Shown piece after piece: positions 1 through 11,406 of a stretch of DNA of 64,000 nucleotides. The translations under genes were made by a program, and so were the position numbers. The notes beneath the pieces are model-generated. The model saw nothing but the letters and a program-made list of their open reading frames with translations. It was not told the origin of the DNA and did no database searches. Position 1 is the stretch's first letter. Every line of letters begins with the position of its first letter. This stretch comes from Capsicum annuum. Taxonomy: Eukaryota > Streptophyta > Magnoliopsida > Solanales > Solanaceae. The stretch is taken from NCBI RefSeq assembly GCF_002878395.1, contig NC_061120.1, forward strand, positions 118,624,405-118,688,404. The letters are read 5' to 3'.

Positions 1-711
1 CTGGGTCTAATGAATCCGTTATCTAAGAGATCCTTCAACGGTCCTTTCAATTTCTTGAGTTATCTTGGTGCCATTCTGTATGGCAGAATACAGATAGGCT
101 AAGTATTTGAAAGAATATCAATACCGAAGTCTATTTCCCTTTCGGGAAGAGTTGCTGGAAGATCTTTGGGAAAGTCATCTGAATATTTATTCACTACTGG
201 GACTGATTCAAGAGTGGGAGCCTCCGAACTTGAATCTATAACATGAACTATATGATAAAAACATACCTTAGATATCATTTTCCTTGCCCGAAGGTAGTAA
301 ATAAGTTGACCTCTGAAAGCGGATACACTACCCTTCCACTCTAGGATAAGTTTTTCTGGGAACTAAAACTGAACTATTCTATTTCTATAGTCGACTGTGG
401 CATAGAAGTAATGAAGCCAATCCATGTTGAGAATGACATCAAAATCAGTCATCTCTAATTCGACTAAGTCTGCTGAAGTGACTTTCTAAAATATCATAAC
501 CGGGCAGTTCCTGTATACCCGTCGGGGTATGATGGTTTTACCTAGTGAGGTAGAGACTGAAAAGGGCTTTGCTAGAATTTTGAGGTGGATTTCAAAATCA
601 CCTACCATATGAGGAGTAACAAAAGAAAAGGAAGCTCCTAGATCTAGCAAAGCGTAAGCATGCATATGAAAGATCTGTAATTTACTAGTAGCTACATCAG
701 GAGAACTTTCC
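1..711 (-). pseudogene. ALPHA-1 pol start: retropepsin and beginning of reverse transcriptase
   Basis: Reading the minus strand from 711 towards 1 gives one continuous frame without frameshift. It holds an aspartic protease (active-site region ALLDLGAS, then VELEMTDFDVILNMDWLHY), a linker (LEWKGS, YLRARKMISK), and the start of the reverse transcriptase (REIDFGIDI, PYRMAP, DNGFIRP). In Ty3/gypsy elements the protease cuts the Gag-Pol polyprotein and the reverse transcriptase copies the RNA. The catalytic Asp is present, but the following residue of the D-S/T-G triad is Leu. Four in-frame stops interrupt it; three are TAG at places where relatives usually carry Gln. It continues in frame from the gag at 712-1865, so gag and pol were one ORF, as in chromoviruses. 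The rest of pol lies outside the window. The family is clear; it is certainly non-functional. Confidence 0.88.
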
Positions 712-1865
712 TAATCGTGTTGAGTCTGATGAGTATAGAGACAATTTGGGTGTTGCTTGCTAGAAGCACTGGAAGTGGCACCCTATATTTTTAGGTTACC
801 GTACTGAGCTGAAGAGTGATTCTGTTGACACTGAGGACCTGGCTGTGGATAGTCTCTAACTGTATGGCCTGGCTTGCCATAACCAAAACAAATGCCACTA
901 CCTACTCTACGCACACCCTAATGGTAGGTACAACAAGTTTGGAAAAAAGGCTAGGTGCGGGCACTGCTAACACTGTCCTGTGTCTTAGAGCCTGGTGCTC
1001 TATCTTTGTTACCCTCTCTAAACTTAGAAAATAGAACACTGGCTGTAGAGGGAGCTGGAACTGATGACTTTGGATAAAATTGAGAATGGTTTCCTCATTC
1101 TTACTTAGGCTGAGAGAAGTTGAAACTACCTATCTTTTCTCTCTTATTCTGGTTTTCCCACTACTTAATTTTCTACTATTCTATATGCTGAGCATGGGTC
1201 ATAATCCTAGCAAAGGTCATGTCACTATTTAGCATAGCAGATTTACACTCATTAACCACGCCATCGTTTACCCCCGAAATGAACTTACTCATCTTAGATC
1301 TACTATCTGCAACCACATGAGGAGCATACCTGGCTAATTGAGTAAACTTAAAAGAATACTCATTCATTGTCATATTGCCCTGCCTGAGGTTGATGAACTA
1401 TAGTACCTTGGATTCTCTAAGCTCTTGGGGAAAGAATTTATCTAAGAAAGTAGTGACAAACTCCTTCCACTCTATATGACCTGCGTCATATAATTTTTTG
1501 GACTTCCACTATTTGAACCAAGCATGAGCCACATCCTGCAACTGATATGCAACTAGCTCAGGACTCTCAACAGTAGTCACACCGATGATGTCTGTCACTT
1601 TATGAACTTGATCAATGAATTCCTGAGGGTCTTCATCTACCTTAGACTCGAGGAAGGTAGGAGGATTCATTCGGGTGAATTCCCGAATCCTTGCTACAGT
1701 TGAGTTAGCCACTGGGTTGGCTGGAATAACTGCTTGCCATTCATTATGAGCAGCGAAGGATTGAGCAAGAGTGGTGAATACGGTCCTGGAATCCACATGA
1801 GAAACATGATCGCCCAAAGGTTCTTCGGGCTGAGGCGCTAACTTATTTCTTTTCTTAGGAGGTAT
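712..1865 (-). pseudogene. ALPHA-1 gag (capsid and zinc knuckle), decayed
   Basis: The Gag structural protein packages element RNA into cytoplasmic particles. The frame begins IPPKKRNK at 1865, where the expected Met codon now reads ATA. It continues through FTRMNPPTF, DEDPQEFIDQVHKV, VAYQLQDVAHAWFK, TTFLDKFFPQELRES and LRQGNMTMNEYSFKF to SGVNDGVVNECKSAML and FARIMTHAQHIE, a standard plant gypsy Gag. The zinc knuckle at 851-892 reads CFGYGKPGHTVRDY, so two of its four metal ligands have become Tyr. About eleven in-frame stops are present, mostly TAG, yet no frameshift is seen over the whole gene. Upstream on the minus strand lie the primer-binding site and the 5' LTR. It is a pseudogene of a well-known family. 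Confidence 0.9.
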
Positions 1866-2069
1866 GTTCTGAAATATAGAGAAGAAGAAGATTAAACTTA
1901 GAGACTGACTTGTGATTATTCTCACAAGCACGACATGAATACTGAAAGAAGGGAAACTGTTCTTAAACATCTCATAGCCTCCTGCACATAAATATGGCAT
2001 GCAACACACCCATATACAAGACTCTACTAGATGCAACTTTAAGACTTCCTAGGACTATATTAAACTTTA

Positions 2070-2083
2070 TCCTTTGATACCAA
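2070..2083 (-). other. Primer-binding site of ALPHA-1
   Basis: The minus strand reads TTGGTATCAAAGG, one change from the usual plant initiator-tRNA-Met primer site. It lies between the gag leader and the LTR, which fixes the element's direction and identifies the LTR at 2086-4525 as the 5' copy. Confidence 0.8.
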
Positions 2084-2085
2084 GT

Positions 2086-4525
2086 TTTTAACGGCCCAAT
2101 TTGCAAAACTGGAATGCTACATGGTGCTCATGACTCTGGGGGACCACAAGCTAATGCATGACTGATAGCTGTACCTGTATACTGCAAAAGATAACTTAAT
2201 TATGTAGAAACATGCACTGAAAGGCCATAGGGTTCAATACTGAACACAACTGAATGATATAACATCTGTGTGGGGTAATAAAATAACCAAAACAAAACTG
2301 AAAATACTAAAGTCTGAATATGATAGTTTGTATCTAGTCTGAAAGCCTCTACTGTCTGATGAATATGAATAAGGACTTGATAGGATATGTCCCCATCTCA
2401 CTCCAACTAATGAGCTAATCAATGAGATAATAGAAAGTCATTATGTCCTTAAAGGATGTGGACTCACTTTTACTCTGACTGCTGAAACTGGAATCTACCG
2501 CTGGTCTAGAACTCGTGTCTCTGAACCTATTGTGTAACATAAAAAAAACACCATAGCATGAATGTGTCAGTACATATGTACCAAGTATAATGTGAGGAAG
2601 GCTCTATGCAATGGTTCACATGCATGAATAATGCTAACTGACTGTCTGACATGAAAGTGAGAATACATGTATAAATATGTAACTGTAACTGACAACGTGA
2701 TTTCATGATTTTTGAGTCTATATACTGATAATGTGACACGCTAGTAACTGATATGACTGATAACATGAAGGACTATATCTGAATAATGCTGATAACATGG
2801 GTGACTGAATGTGATAGTCCTGAATTTGATGGAACTATCTGAGTTCCATACTGTATCTGAGTTGACTGTATCAGACAGTCCTAAAATTTGAAGAACTATC
2901 TTAGTTCTATTACTAAGATTGATTGACGGTATTTGGCAGTCCTGATTCTGTAACATGAAACTGTGGGAAGTAGTATCTAATCGACATTCCCCAAATGTGC
3001 TATAATAGCGGAGCTGGGGTTCAATCTATGCCCTAATTGGAAGGGTATCAAAACCGCACTACTAGTAAGGACAGCATGTGAGTAACCCTCATATAATAGC
3101 TAACTCTAGCGAGAATAGTGGGAACCCTCACATATCAGGTTAAGCCACCTCATCTACCCTCATATAGTAGGCTATGAAGTCTCAACCTATGCTATCTACA
3201 TAGTTCTGGAATGCAAGCATTGCTTCTAGGAATCACACCCTTGTATAACAGGTGAGTCCCCATCCTTGGGTTTAATCGATGCTAATTCCTACTCATATCT
3301 GAATGGGCACTAAACATCATTTACTAAACTGAACTGAGCATGGAATGAATTTCTGTGGCTGACGGAATACTACTGATACCTGACAACTGACTGAGTCATG
3401 AGATCATACAGATTTTTCCTGGTTCATAAGACTATCTGAAGTCTAAGAGTTCAAGTTTGACGGAGAGTATTATGAAAACATGACATGGCTCTAGGCACAC
3501 AGCTAATATTTCGGGTTCAAGTACCCCCAGGACTCGATGGAAGAAAACTGACATATCATGATTTACTTGAAGACTTGAGTAACATCATAATACATACTAC
3601 CTTTATAGAAGCATTTCATCAAACATGTAATAGGCATGATCTTGTACATACATGGGGATTTCATAATATCATGGTAGTTAGAAAATATTCCTTCATCTAG
3701 GTATTTATCAAACATATGATAGGAATGGTACATGTAAACATCATTATTCAATTCTAATTTCGTCATTCAAGGGTTTAAATATTAGGGTAGCATGAATATA
3801 TGGCTATAGTAATTAAACCCACATAGAAACTATCAGCAATCATGGAGTAGAATCCACTTTCACATCTATCAAATATGAACGTGAGTAAGAAAAACATGAA
3901 AACATACAGCATATCCATAACTTGAGTTTAGAAAAGGGATTCTTGGACTTCAAGAACGCAAGGAGTCCATGAATGAACACTATGCATTCCTTAGCTCGTG
4001 ATTTCGTAAATATTGGTGGTGAAACCTTCTTTAAATTGGACCTTCGATGAAAACCCTTGCTTGAGTTGTTGAGAGTATTTGAGAAAAACATCAATATTTT
4101 GGATGAATAAGGGCTAAATGCCGTGTTTGGAAGCTTATATAGGGAGAGGGGAATTGACCCTTTTAACCCTGCACATGTAATTTAATTTTCAGTAAAATTT
4201 TCCAAATTGGGCCCTTGGCGTGACTCGGAGTTATCGCGTTGTGTCACTGGAAATTGATAATTCGGAAACTACACGGTGGCGCGATACAGAGATATCGCGT
4301 TGCCTCCTTGTCTACGACCTAGAAGTTTCGCATGACGCGCCAGTATCGCAGAGAAACACTAGAAATCAATAATTAACTCTTCGCCCGGGTGTCAGATTTA
4401 GGGGAATTATATATCGATGAAAGCTTATTCAATTTCCCACGTGTATGAGTATGAATTCTTATTACAAAGCAAGTTATAACATCCTTGAGATGATTTTCAA
4501 GATATGAAAAAGGATGGGTATTACA
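2086..4525 (-). repeat. 5' LTR of ALPHA-1
   Basis: About 2.44 kb. On the minus strand it begins TGTAATACCCATCC at 4525 and ends next to the primer-binding site near 2086. It aligns along its length with the ALPHA LTRs at 36851-40154 and 52518-55099. Shared landmarks are the GGGACATGTCCCC-like box (here decayed near 2390), CATGGCTCTAGGCACACAGC near 3481, CCCCCAGGACTCGA near 3526, and the TATA box near 4140. Its outer edge cuts into a BETA LTR at 4526, and TAGAG (4526-4530) is the presumed right target duplication; the left partner is outside the window. Short ORFs inside it are accidental. Confidence 0.82.
4131..4144 (-). promoter_or_regulatory. TATA box of ALPHA-1 LTR
   Basis: The minus strand reads CCCTATATAAGCTT. 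The same motif occurs at the same relative place in the ALPHA LTRs near 39648 and 54615. GC-rich modules containing TATCGCGTTG lie just upstream of it (4210-4350). Confidence 0.6.
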
Positions 4526-5647
4526 TAGAGCCATTGCAAAAACATCTAATAGTATTACAACTTAAAGACTTAGAATTGGGAACAACATCTATCTCGATAA
4601 CAAAAAATTAAATATCTAAAGATAGAAGTTAATAGGTGACTTCAACTCTAAGATCTCCTCATATCTCCAAGAGTATCAACTCCACATAATCAATGATTAA
4701 TAGCGATAGCTAGTACTTAGATCTACACTAAAACAGTACAGAAGTGTAGTATGAGTACCAAAATAGAGGGGACTCAGTAGGCATCATTAGCCGACTGAGC
4801 TAAATCATGATATAAGTATGATAAAATTCAAGATAACATAAATAAATCAGGTATAAAAGCGAAGCAAATTAATCTCCAATATTGTTGTACATAATAAGTA
4901 CTTTAACCGAAATAAGAATACAACATAAGGCATAAATACATTACAACATCATTGTGCAACACAAGTAAATAAGTCAGAGTGATAATCCATCACAAGGTAT
5001 CACACAAGTAGTCACAAACTACAAAATTGGCTCTTATACGCAAATTAGTATGAAAAGTAAATAAATCATCAAAGAATCTGATATGCCTGAAGAGTACACT
5101 CAAAGATAAAATAAAGCAACAATTCATCCTTTATAATAATAATTTGTTGTTTACCCATCATTCTATAATCTATCATCAATCGATCATTTACCAATCTTTA
5201 AAAAAGTACCCTGGTTTCATAATATTACAATTATTTAACAACCTTATCATTGATAATGACTAATTACCATTTATTAGGTAACCATCTCTTATTAACTATT
5301 CCATGTTATTACCAGTCATTGTATAACCTCTACTCATCATTTAACAACTATTCACCACCTATTCGCTAATCACTATTCATTCGATAACCATAACTTGCAT
5401 CATTTAATAACTAATTATCAATTACCAAATAATCCTCGTTAATCAACTAGTCATGATTTATCAGTTAAAAAATTTCCACCACTAATCCAAATTTATCACT
5501 AATCATCAACTTTACCACTTTTTAATTATTTTTCACTAATTGACAATTTTCACTAATCATCACAAGTCCATTAATTATTATTTTTACAATTTTGGGCTAT
5601 AACCAGCATTCCTAATTTCATATCATACCCAACTACATATATGGATA

Positions 5648-5655
5648 CATATATC

Positions 5656-5688
<33 letters not shown>
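5648..5688. repeat. AT/TA microsatellite in BETA LTR copy A
   Basis: A run of alternating TA of about 40 bases ending in GTATGTATAG. Equivalent runs occur at the same place in the other BETA LTRs (21119-21168 and 29821-29852). Confidence 0.85.
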
Positions 5689-5747
5689 AGTAGAAATAAA
5701 TAGGACATAGTTGGACTCGAATTGATAGATGTATGGATAGACACATA

Positions 5748-5930
5748 ATATAATCATTCTCTAGCCTTGTTTCTATTAGTATATAAGCATAATCATCCTT
5801 CGTTCTTTCTAGAAATAAATATATAATCAAAATCATCCTCCAGTCTTGTCGAGTATCAATATATCATCATAATCATTCTGCAACCTTGTCAGGTATCAAT
5901 ATATCCTCATAATTATCTTTTGTAGTAGAA
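5748..5930. repeat. 41-bp LTR subrepeats, about five units (copy A)
   Basis: Units share the core ATCATCATAATCATCCT followed by a C/T-rich stretch and a CTTGTCGGGTATC-like end. Spacing is about 41 bases. Matching arrays lie in copies B and C. They sit upstream of the TATA region on the minus strand, where U3 enhancer repeats are expected. Confidence 0.75.
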
Positions 5931-8458
5931 CATGGTATAATCATTATGAACATCATCTTAAAAAATTTAATTGGGTATATATATATGTATGTATATATAT
6001 ACAAATACATACATATAGACAGTAAATATCTGGACAAAACCTTCTGGCCATATCATCATTGTTAATTTAAAAATCAGTACCATAAGTAATCATATCATCA
6101 AGTATCACAATTTCAAGAATATTAATAACATATCTTCCCATAAAGTCAGTAAGCATGACTTGTAATATAATTCATGGCATAATTGCTAATAATATCAACA
6201 TGAATGTTTTATAACCTGATATCTATAATAATTTCTTAGCATTATAATAATCATAAAAAATATTGTGAGAAATAACTTATCAAAAGTATATTCAAAGGCT
6301 TATCATTAGAATAAAAGATAGTTTATCAATTAATTCATCGATAATTGTCAAAGTATGATTTATAGCACATTCATAGAGAAATCTATAGCATATCCAATCA
6401 CTTACCATACCATGATTTATAGTTCATCATCGGATAGCCAACAATATAATTAGTTAGTCCTAGATCATTACTTTATCATTATAACCATAATTAACTACTA
6501 TGGCTCCTCAATATTGCCTTAAAAGGGCATTCTCTAGGCATTCAATAGGCCTAAAAGGGTTTCAAGAGAACGAATCTTCAATATTAACGTAAGGTGCGTC
6601 AAAGAGTCATTTTTCTAAGTCCCAAAATATATTCTAAGTTAAATTTTACCCTAAACTAGGCTAAGTTAACTAAATGCACTCGTAGATGTATAATAAGTCA
6701 CAATTAGCCCTAAGGTAGGGATTCTTCTCAAGCACTTCAACTTATTCAAATGGGAACTAAGGCAGCTTCCATTAGTGGAAGCAACTAAGGCCAATTTACC
6801 CTAAGCATTAATATCTAAAGAATTTTTACCTAACTTAAGCAATCTAAAAATTCTCATGCTAAACATGAGTAATGAAGTCCTATTCTCCTAAGGCATAAGG
6901 TAACAAGTCAAGTGTTTCAACTCTATGGTTTCAAAATAGCCTAAACGGTCCAACGAATCAAGTATTCCATTTTATCAATTCAAAACCTAAAATCCATCCC
7001 AAATCAAACACAATATCATAAGAATAATATGGGATAGCTCAATCTAACAAGGGCTAAACATATCCTACCCCAACGCTAAAGAAAGCTTAATGAAAGGCTA
7101 AACTACCGCCTCCTTCTTTTGAGAATATTTCTCAAGATGCCAAGCTACCAAAATCATATTCTACTTATCAATAAAAGAATAATTATACCCATATTGCATT
7201 ATTGTGCTTCGGGTCAAAAATCACACAATACCCGCATATGGGTCTCATTAATGGAAATTGTGTTTCCAAAACGAACACAACATTCTTACAATCTCAAGGA
7301 CTAGTTACCCTAAAAATGGGTAGAAGTCAAGCTAAGTTAGGGCTAAAATCAACAACCTAAGGTTATGGGGTCTTAACCATGAAATCAAGAAATTTAACCT
7401 AGTAAAGGGTGAATTATTACCTTAAATCGGAAGATAATCACACAAATTGATGCTAATCAAGCTCCCAAGTCACCCACAAGTTTCAATTTTAAGCTATCAT
7501 ATTATATAGGGTTTATACTCTCAAGAAAGTGGTGGGAATTGGCTGAATCACAACTTTCACGTCTATTAATATGCATTTCAGGTACTCGGGTCCCTCTATC
7601 GCAAACCCAGACATGTGATCATAGATTTTTGAGGCTACAAGTGCGACATACAATTGCACGCATGCTTTGTGATGGCACTATCTTCTGCTGCCAAGGATAC
7701 TACGATCGCGACCCTTGGATTGCAAATGCAGTTTCCCTAGATGACAGGTTAAACTTGTAAAATGTACTAAGTTTTTGTGAAGCCATCAAGATTTATCTAG
7801 AATCCCATATATGAAAATGAACTATGTAACCACACCAAATTCGACATTTTAGATGCTATGGCAATGTTAAATTTTCCATCTGAGGTCGTTTCAACAAAAT
7901 ATAGGTCCTATACCGATGCTTCATTTTCTTAAATGTTTGACCAATAGGTTGAAATAAACTCGGGTGTCTAGGGACCCAAACTAAAAGTCCAACTAGCCGA
8001 AAATCGATATTTTAGTGCACTAGAATCGTTAAAATTAGTATACCAAATTATTTTACTAACTTATTTTTCGGTGGCCATTTGGAACCAGCGAAGACTTCAA
8101 AATAGAAAAATGGCTCTCAAAGTAAAAAAATTACCTGGTAACAAAACTGTTAGTTCTAGCAAGTCATAAGAATTGTAGTAACTATCGAAATGCTATAATG
8201 GCAAAAACAAGTAGAAACATGAAAAATGACCTGAAGGATCATTATAAAAATAAATACAAATTCAAATCAAACCTTCATACTCTATAATAGCCTCCATAGT
8301 TGTAATATTAGATTTTGGTGTAATATGACTATTTTACCCCTACACATATGCGATTGTGGTCTATGGGAGTTTGTAATATGGTTTTTGAGGTGTTTGGTAG
8401 GGTTATCAGTTAGTCTTTTATATTGAAATGTTTTAGAGTTTACTATAAGGAATATCAC

Positions 8459-8762
8459 CTCTGTAGGCTAATTATCATATCTAAGAAGAATATCATCTTT
8501 GTAGGTCCAATAATCATAACTAAAAGGATATAACATCTCTATACGCCCAATATTAAATCTAATAGAAAATAACATCTCTGTAGGCCCAACATCATATCTG
8601 AGAGAAATGGCATCCCTATAGGTCCAACATCATATCTAAGAGGTAATAGCATCTTTATACGACCAGCATCATATCTAAGAGGAAATAGAAACTCTATAGG
8701 CCAAATAATAAGTCTATGAGGAAAGAGCATCTCTAAAGACCCAATATCACTCCCATACGGAA
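8459..8762. repeat. 39-bp tandem repeat, about eight units (copy 1)
   Basis: Units share AGAGGAAATAGCATCTCTAT followed by AGGCCCAACATCATATCTA-like sequence. The period is 39, a multiple of three, so the minus strand stays open over part of the array (8539-8781) and repeats a 13-residue pattern such as RYDVGPI. The same array is at 32640-32945. Confidence 0.82.
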
Positions 8763-9895
8763 TATTAAAACCATAACGCATTAGTCATGATACCAAGAAA
8801 CATCATCACAATTTACCAAGTCATGAGGGAAGCTTATATTAAAGGCTTACTAGTCCTAACTAGGCCTAATATCCGTAAGTAAGTCCACAATGACTAACAC
8901 AAGTCTTGGACTAAGTGCGCTTGACAATCCCACTTCTAATTCTTAATATCCATAAATAGGCAGACTATGCCCTTAACTAGGCTAAGGTATCTAATCCAAC
9001 TTTTAGATGTCAAATAAAACATATTCAAGCCTAAGATAGGAGCTTTGACTCGAAACAAGGGCACACTCAGGTCAACTCTTCCCAAATTATGATTTTAAGA
9101 CCACAACACTAGACCAAAAAAAAATTACTATACTAATCATGTTTTCAATGCTAAAATCACATACCAAAACTAGAATTATATCATATACATATTAAAAACT
9201 AATCTAAACTAGGGAGAAGGCAATAGGACTCTGAAAGGTTATAAACATGCCATATTATGGGTCAAAAACCCTAATCTCATCCCCAAGCGTCAATAATCAA
9301 GCATAAGTTATCCTACTCATAATGAAGCCTGAAATTCATGTTCACACGCAATATATATCACACATCATCTATGAAGAAAAATTGGACAGGATCTTACTTA
9401 AAATCCAAACTGCAAAACCTGAATTCATGCACCACATGCTCGCTCGTCTTCACTTTATAACCCAAAAAATGTTGTTACACTATCAAAATAATAATTTACT
9501 GATTAATACGATTCTAACGATACCCATAATGCAAGATTGTGCTTTGGGTCCAAAAACTATAGTAAAAATCCAAAATTGGTCCCACTTACAAAAAAATCAT
9601 TTTCGACGTCCACCCAACACTCTTACATGAACAAGGGATCAAAACCCTTAAAAATGGGTAAAACACAAGATATCTTTAGGATAAAATCAAGCCCTAAGTA
9701 AATTTGGTGTTTTGGGTCAAAAACAAAGAAATTCATCAGTAAATTGATGTAAACATACCTTAATGCGGGTGAAAATCATGATAATAGATGTTAAACAAGC
9801 TTCCAAGATACCCACAAGACTCAATTTTGAATTATTACACTCATTTTGGGGTTTCTAGGTCAAGTGGTGAAGGGAAAATGCCCCAAACGTGTTTT

Positions 9896-9915
9896 GGGGC
9901 CTATAAATTGGCCCC
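9896..9915 (-). promoter_or_regulatory. TATA-like motif inside a GGGGCC/GGCCCC palindrome
   Basis: GGGGCC and GGCCCC arms flank TATAAATT, with a second inverted repeat, CCCCAAA/TTTGGGG, next to it at 9881-9899. It occupies the place where the other LTRs carry the TATA box, with GC-rich sequence (CTATCGCGATCC) upstream on the minus strand at 9930-10000. Core-promoter function is inferred from position. Confidence 0.4.
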
Positions 9916-10660
9916 TATAGGCAAGGTGATATCCCTATCGCGATCCTATGGGTCGCAGCGGCGCTATCCCAATCGCTATACTATTTGTAGCGATTACGAT
10001 TGCACCAGATGACAACAAAATCTGACCCTTGAAACTCATCTAAAATCTAAAGAACATGATCAAATAGTAAATTTTGAATGAATACCACATTTCAGATACA
10101 TTAGAATCATCAAAATTGTCATTTAAGATTGTGTAGGAAAAAATGGGGCCCACACCTATAGTTTCATAATTTTTCATTAAATTTGTTCAATATCCCAAAA
10201 TAAGATTGGGAGCCTTGGGGCTTGAACGAAAGGTCCCCTAGCCTAAATTCGATGTTCTGAATACAATGCCAAAGTAGGATTTTCAATCCACGGTTATTTT
10301 GACAAAATATGTGTCCTATACCCATTCTTTACGATTTTTAACTGCCCAATCAATAGGTCAAAATGAGCTCGGGTGCATTGGAACCCGGGACAAAGGCCTA
10401 CCTAGAGTAAAGTCAATATTTCGAATCTTCTGGTGCAGTCATAATTTGCATCCGAGATTGTTTCACTAACTTTTTTGCCCAATGAGCATTTGAAACCAGC
10501 AAAGAATTCAAAGCTGGGAATTGGCTCTAAAAAACACATGAACTACCCGGTATCCAAACCGTCAATCCCAAAAAGTTAGAAATGACTTGGCAAAAATATG
10601 GAGAAGCTCAAATGGCAGAAATAAATGGAACTATGAAAAATAACCAGTAAGGTTATTAGA

Positions 10661-11406
10661 AAAAACAAAATAAGGGAGTAATTATAATCATTGCTAAGGG
10701 TCCGTCATGATCACGCAACCCCTATTATGATCAAGCTCTAGGACTAGACAAATAATTGCAAACTCAAGCGATTCTTTGTGATTGCAAAGAACAAATCTGA
10801 GCCTACCAAATTGGATTTCTTTTTTAATGCAAGGATGGGCTCACAAATGCGATGGCCAAGATTTTGAGTCTTCGCAAATACATCCCTCCCTTTTGCAAAT
10901 ATTATGGGAAACTGTGCCCTACACCAATAGCTGAAACAAACAGCAAAAGCTAAGATAGACATAAATCCAAATGAGTCCCTATTATTCATTCTAAACCACC
11001 TACAGGCAAAGAAATATGCCAACTTATCAACAATAGCATTTCAAATTCAACAAAGTGACTAAATTACCAATAGAGGTCATTTTGATAAGATGACCTCGGG
11101 ACCTTAACTAAAATTCCTCCCACCCTACATTCCATTTTTCAGAGCTAAAGGAACTATGGGAATTTCTATCTGTAAAAAGAACTATAGGAATTTCTATCTG
11201 AGGATGTTAACTAGATGTTTTGGCCAAAGGCAAATTTATCAACTTTAAAAGTTCCATTATAGTGAAATGAGATTAAACTCAAATGAACTGCCCCAGAACC
11301 AAACAACTATTCACAAAAGGTCCTAAATGTCTTAGGGCAGCTATAGGAAAACTCAAAACATGGAAAAGCCCCAAAAACTACAATAATGACCTAGAGGGCC
11401 ATTATA
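10661..11406 (-). repeat. X2: LTR end fragment of another gypsy element, copy 1
   Basis: It ends at 11406 with CTAGAGGGCCATTATA, comparable to the BETA LTR start (minus strand TGTAATCACTCTTCAGG), and is followed by the polypurine-type context ACACTACTAAAAGGAC. The left part is displaced by X. It is repeated at 34835-35584. Confidence 0.6.

Larger units (their letters stand above)
4526..8246 (-). repeat. BETA LTR, copy A, cut at its left end by ALPHA-1
   Basis: About 3.7 kb. It matches the BETA LTRs at 19871-23780 and 28550-32435 from an internal point (4526 corresponds to about 28723) to the LTR end at 8246, which reads GATCATTATA (a decayed ATTACA). The missing left part was displaced by ALPHA-1 and should lie outside the window. 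It contains the AT microsatellite, the 41-bp subrepeats and a decayed TATA region near 7565. The base that follows starts AAAAT and then the same flank that follows copy C, so copies A and C descend from one insertion event. No gene lies inside it; 7119-7304 and 7539-7760 are random ORFs. Confidence 0.82.
8252..10660 (-). repeat. X: diverged BETA-like LTR fragment, copy 1
   Basis: Its right half (from about 8800) resembles the BETA LTR in the same order: CTAGGCTAAGGTATCTAATCC, GTGCTTTGGGTC, TCCCACTTA, ACCCACAAGACTCAATTTT. It ends at 10660 with a decayed ATTACA. The left end of the LTR is missing. In place of the 41-bp array it has a 39-bp array (8459-8762). It is repeated almost throughout at 32441-34834. 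No coding capacity beyond accidental ORFs (9322-9630 and 9788-10012 on the plus strand are unsupported). Confidence 0.7.

Noticed and set aside
9322..9630. 102-codon plus-strand ORF
   Set aside because: Lies antisense inside a diverged LTR; the duplicate at 33526-33774 is open over a different, shorter span with no conserved protein.
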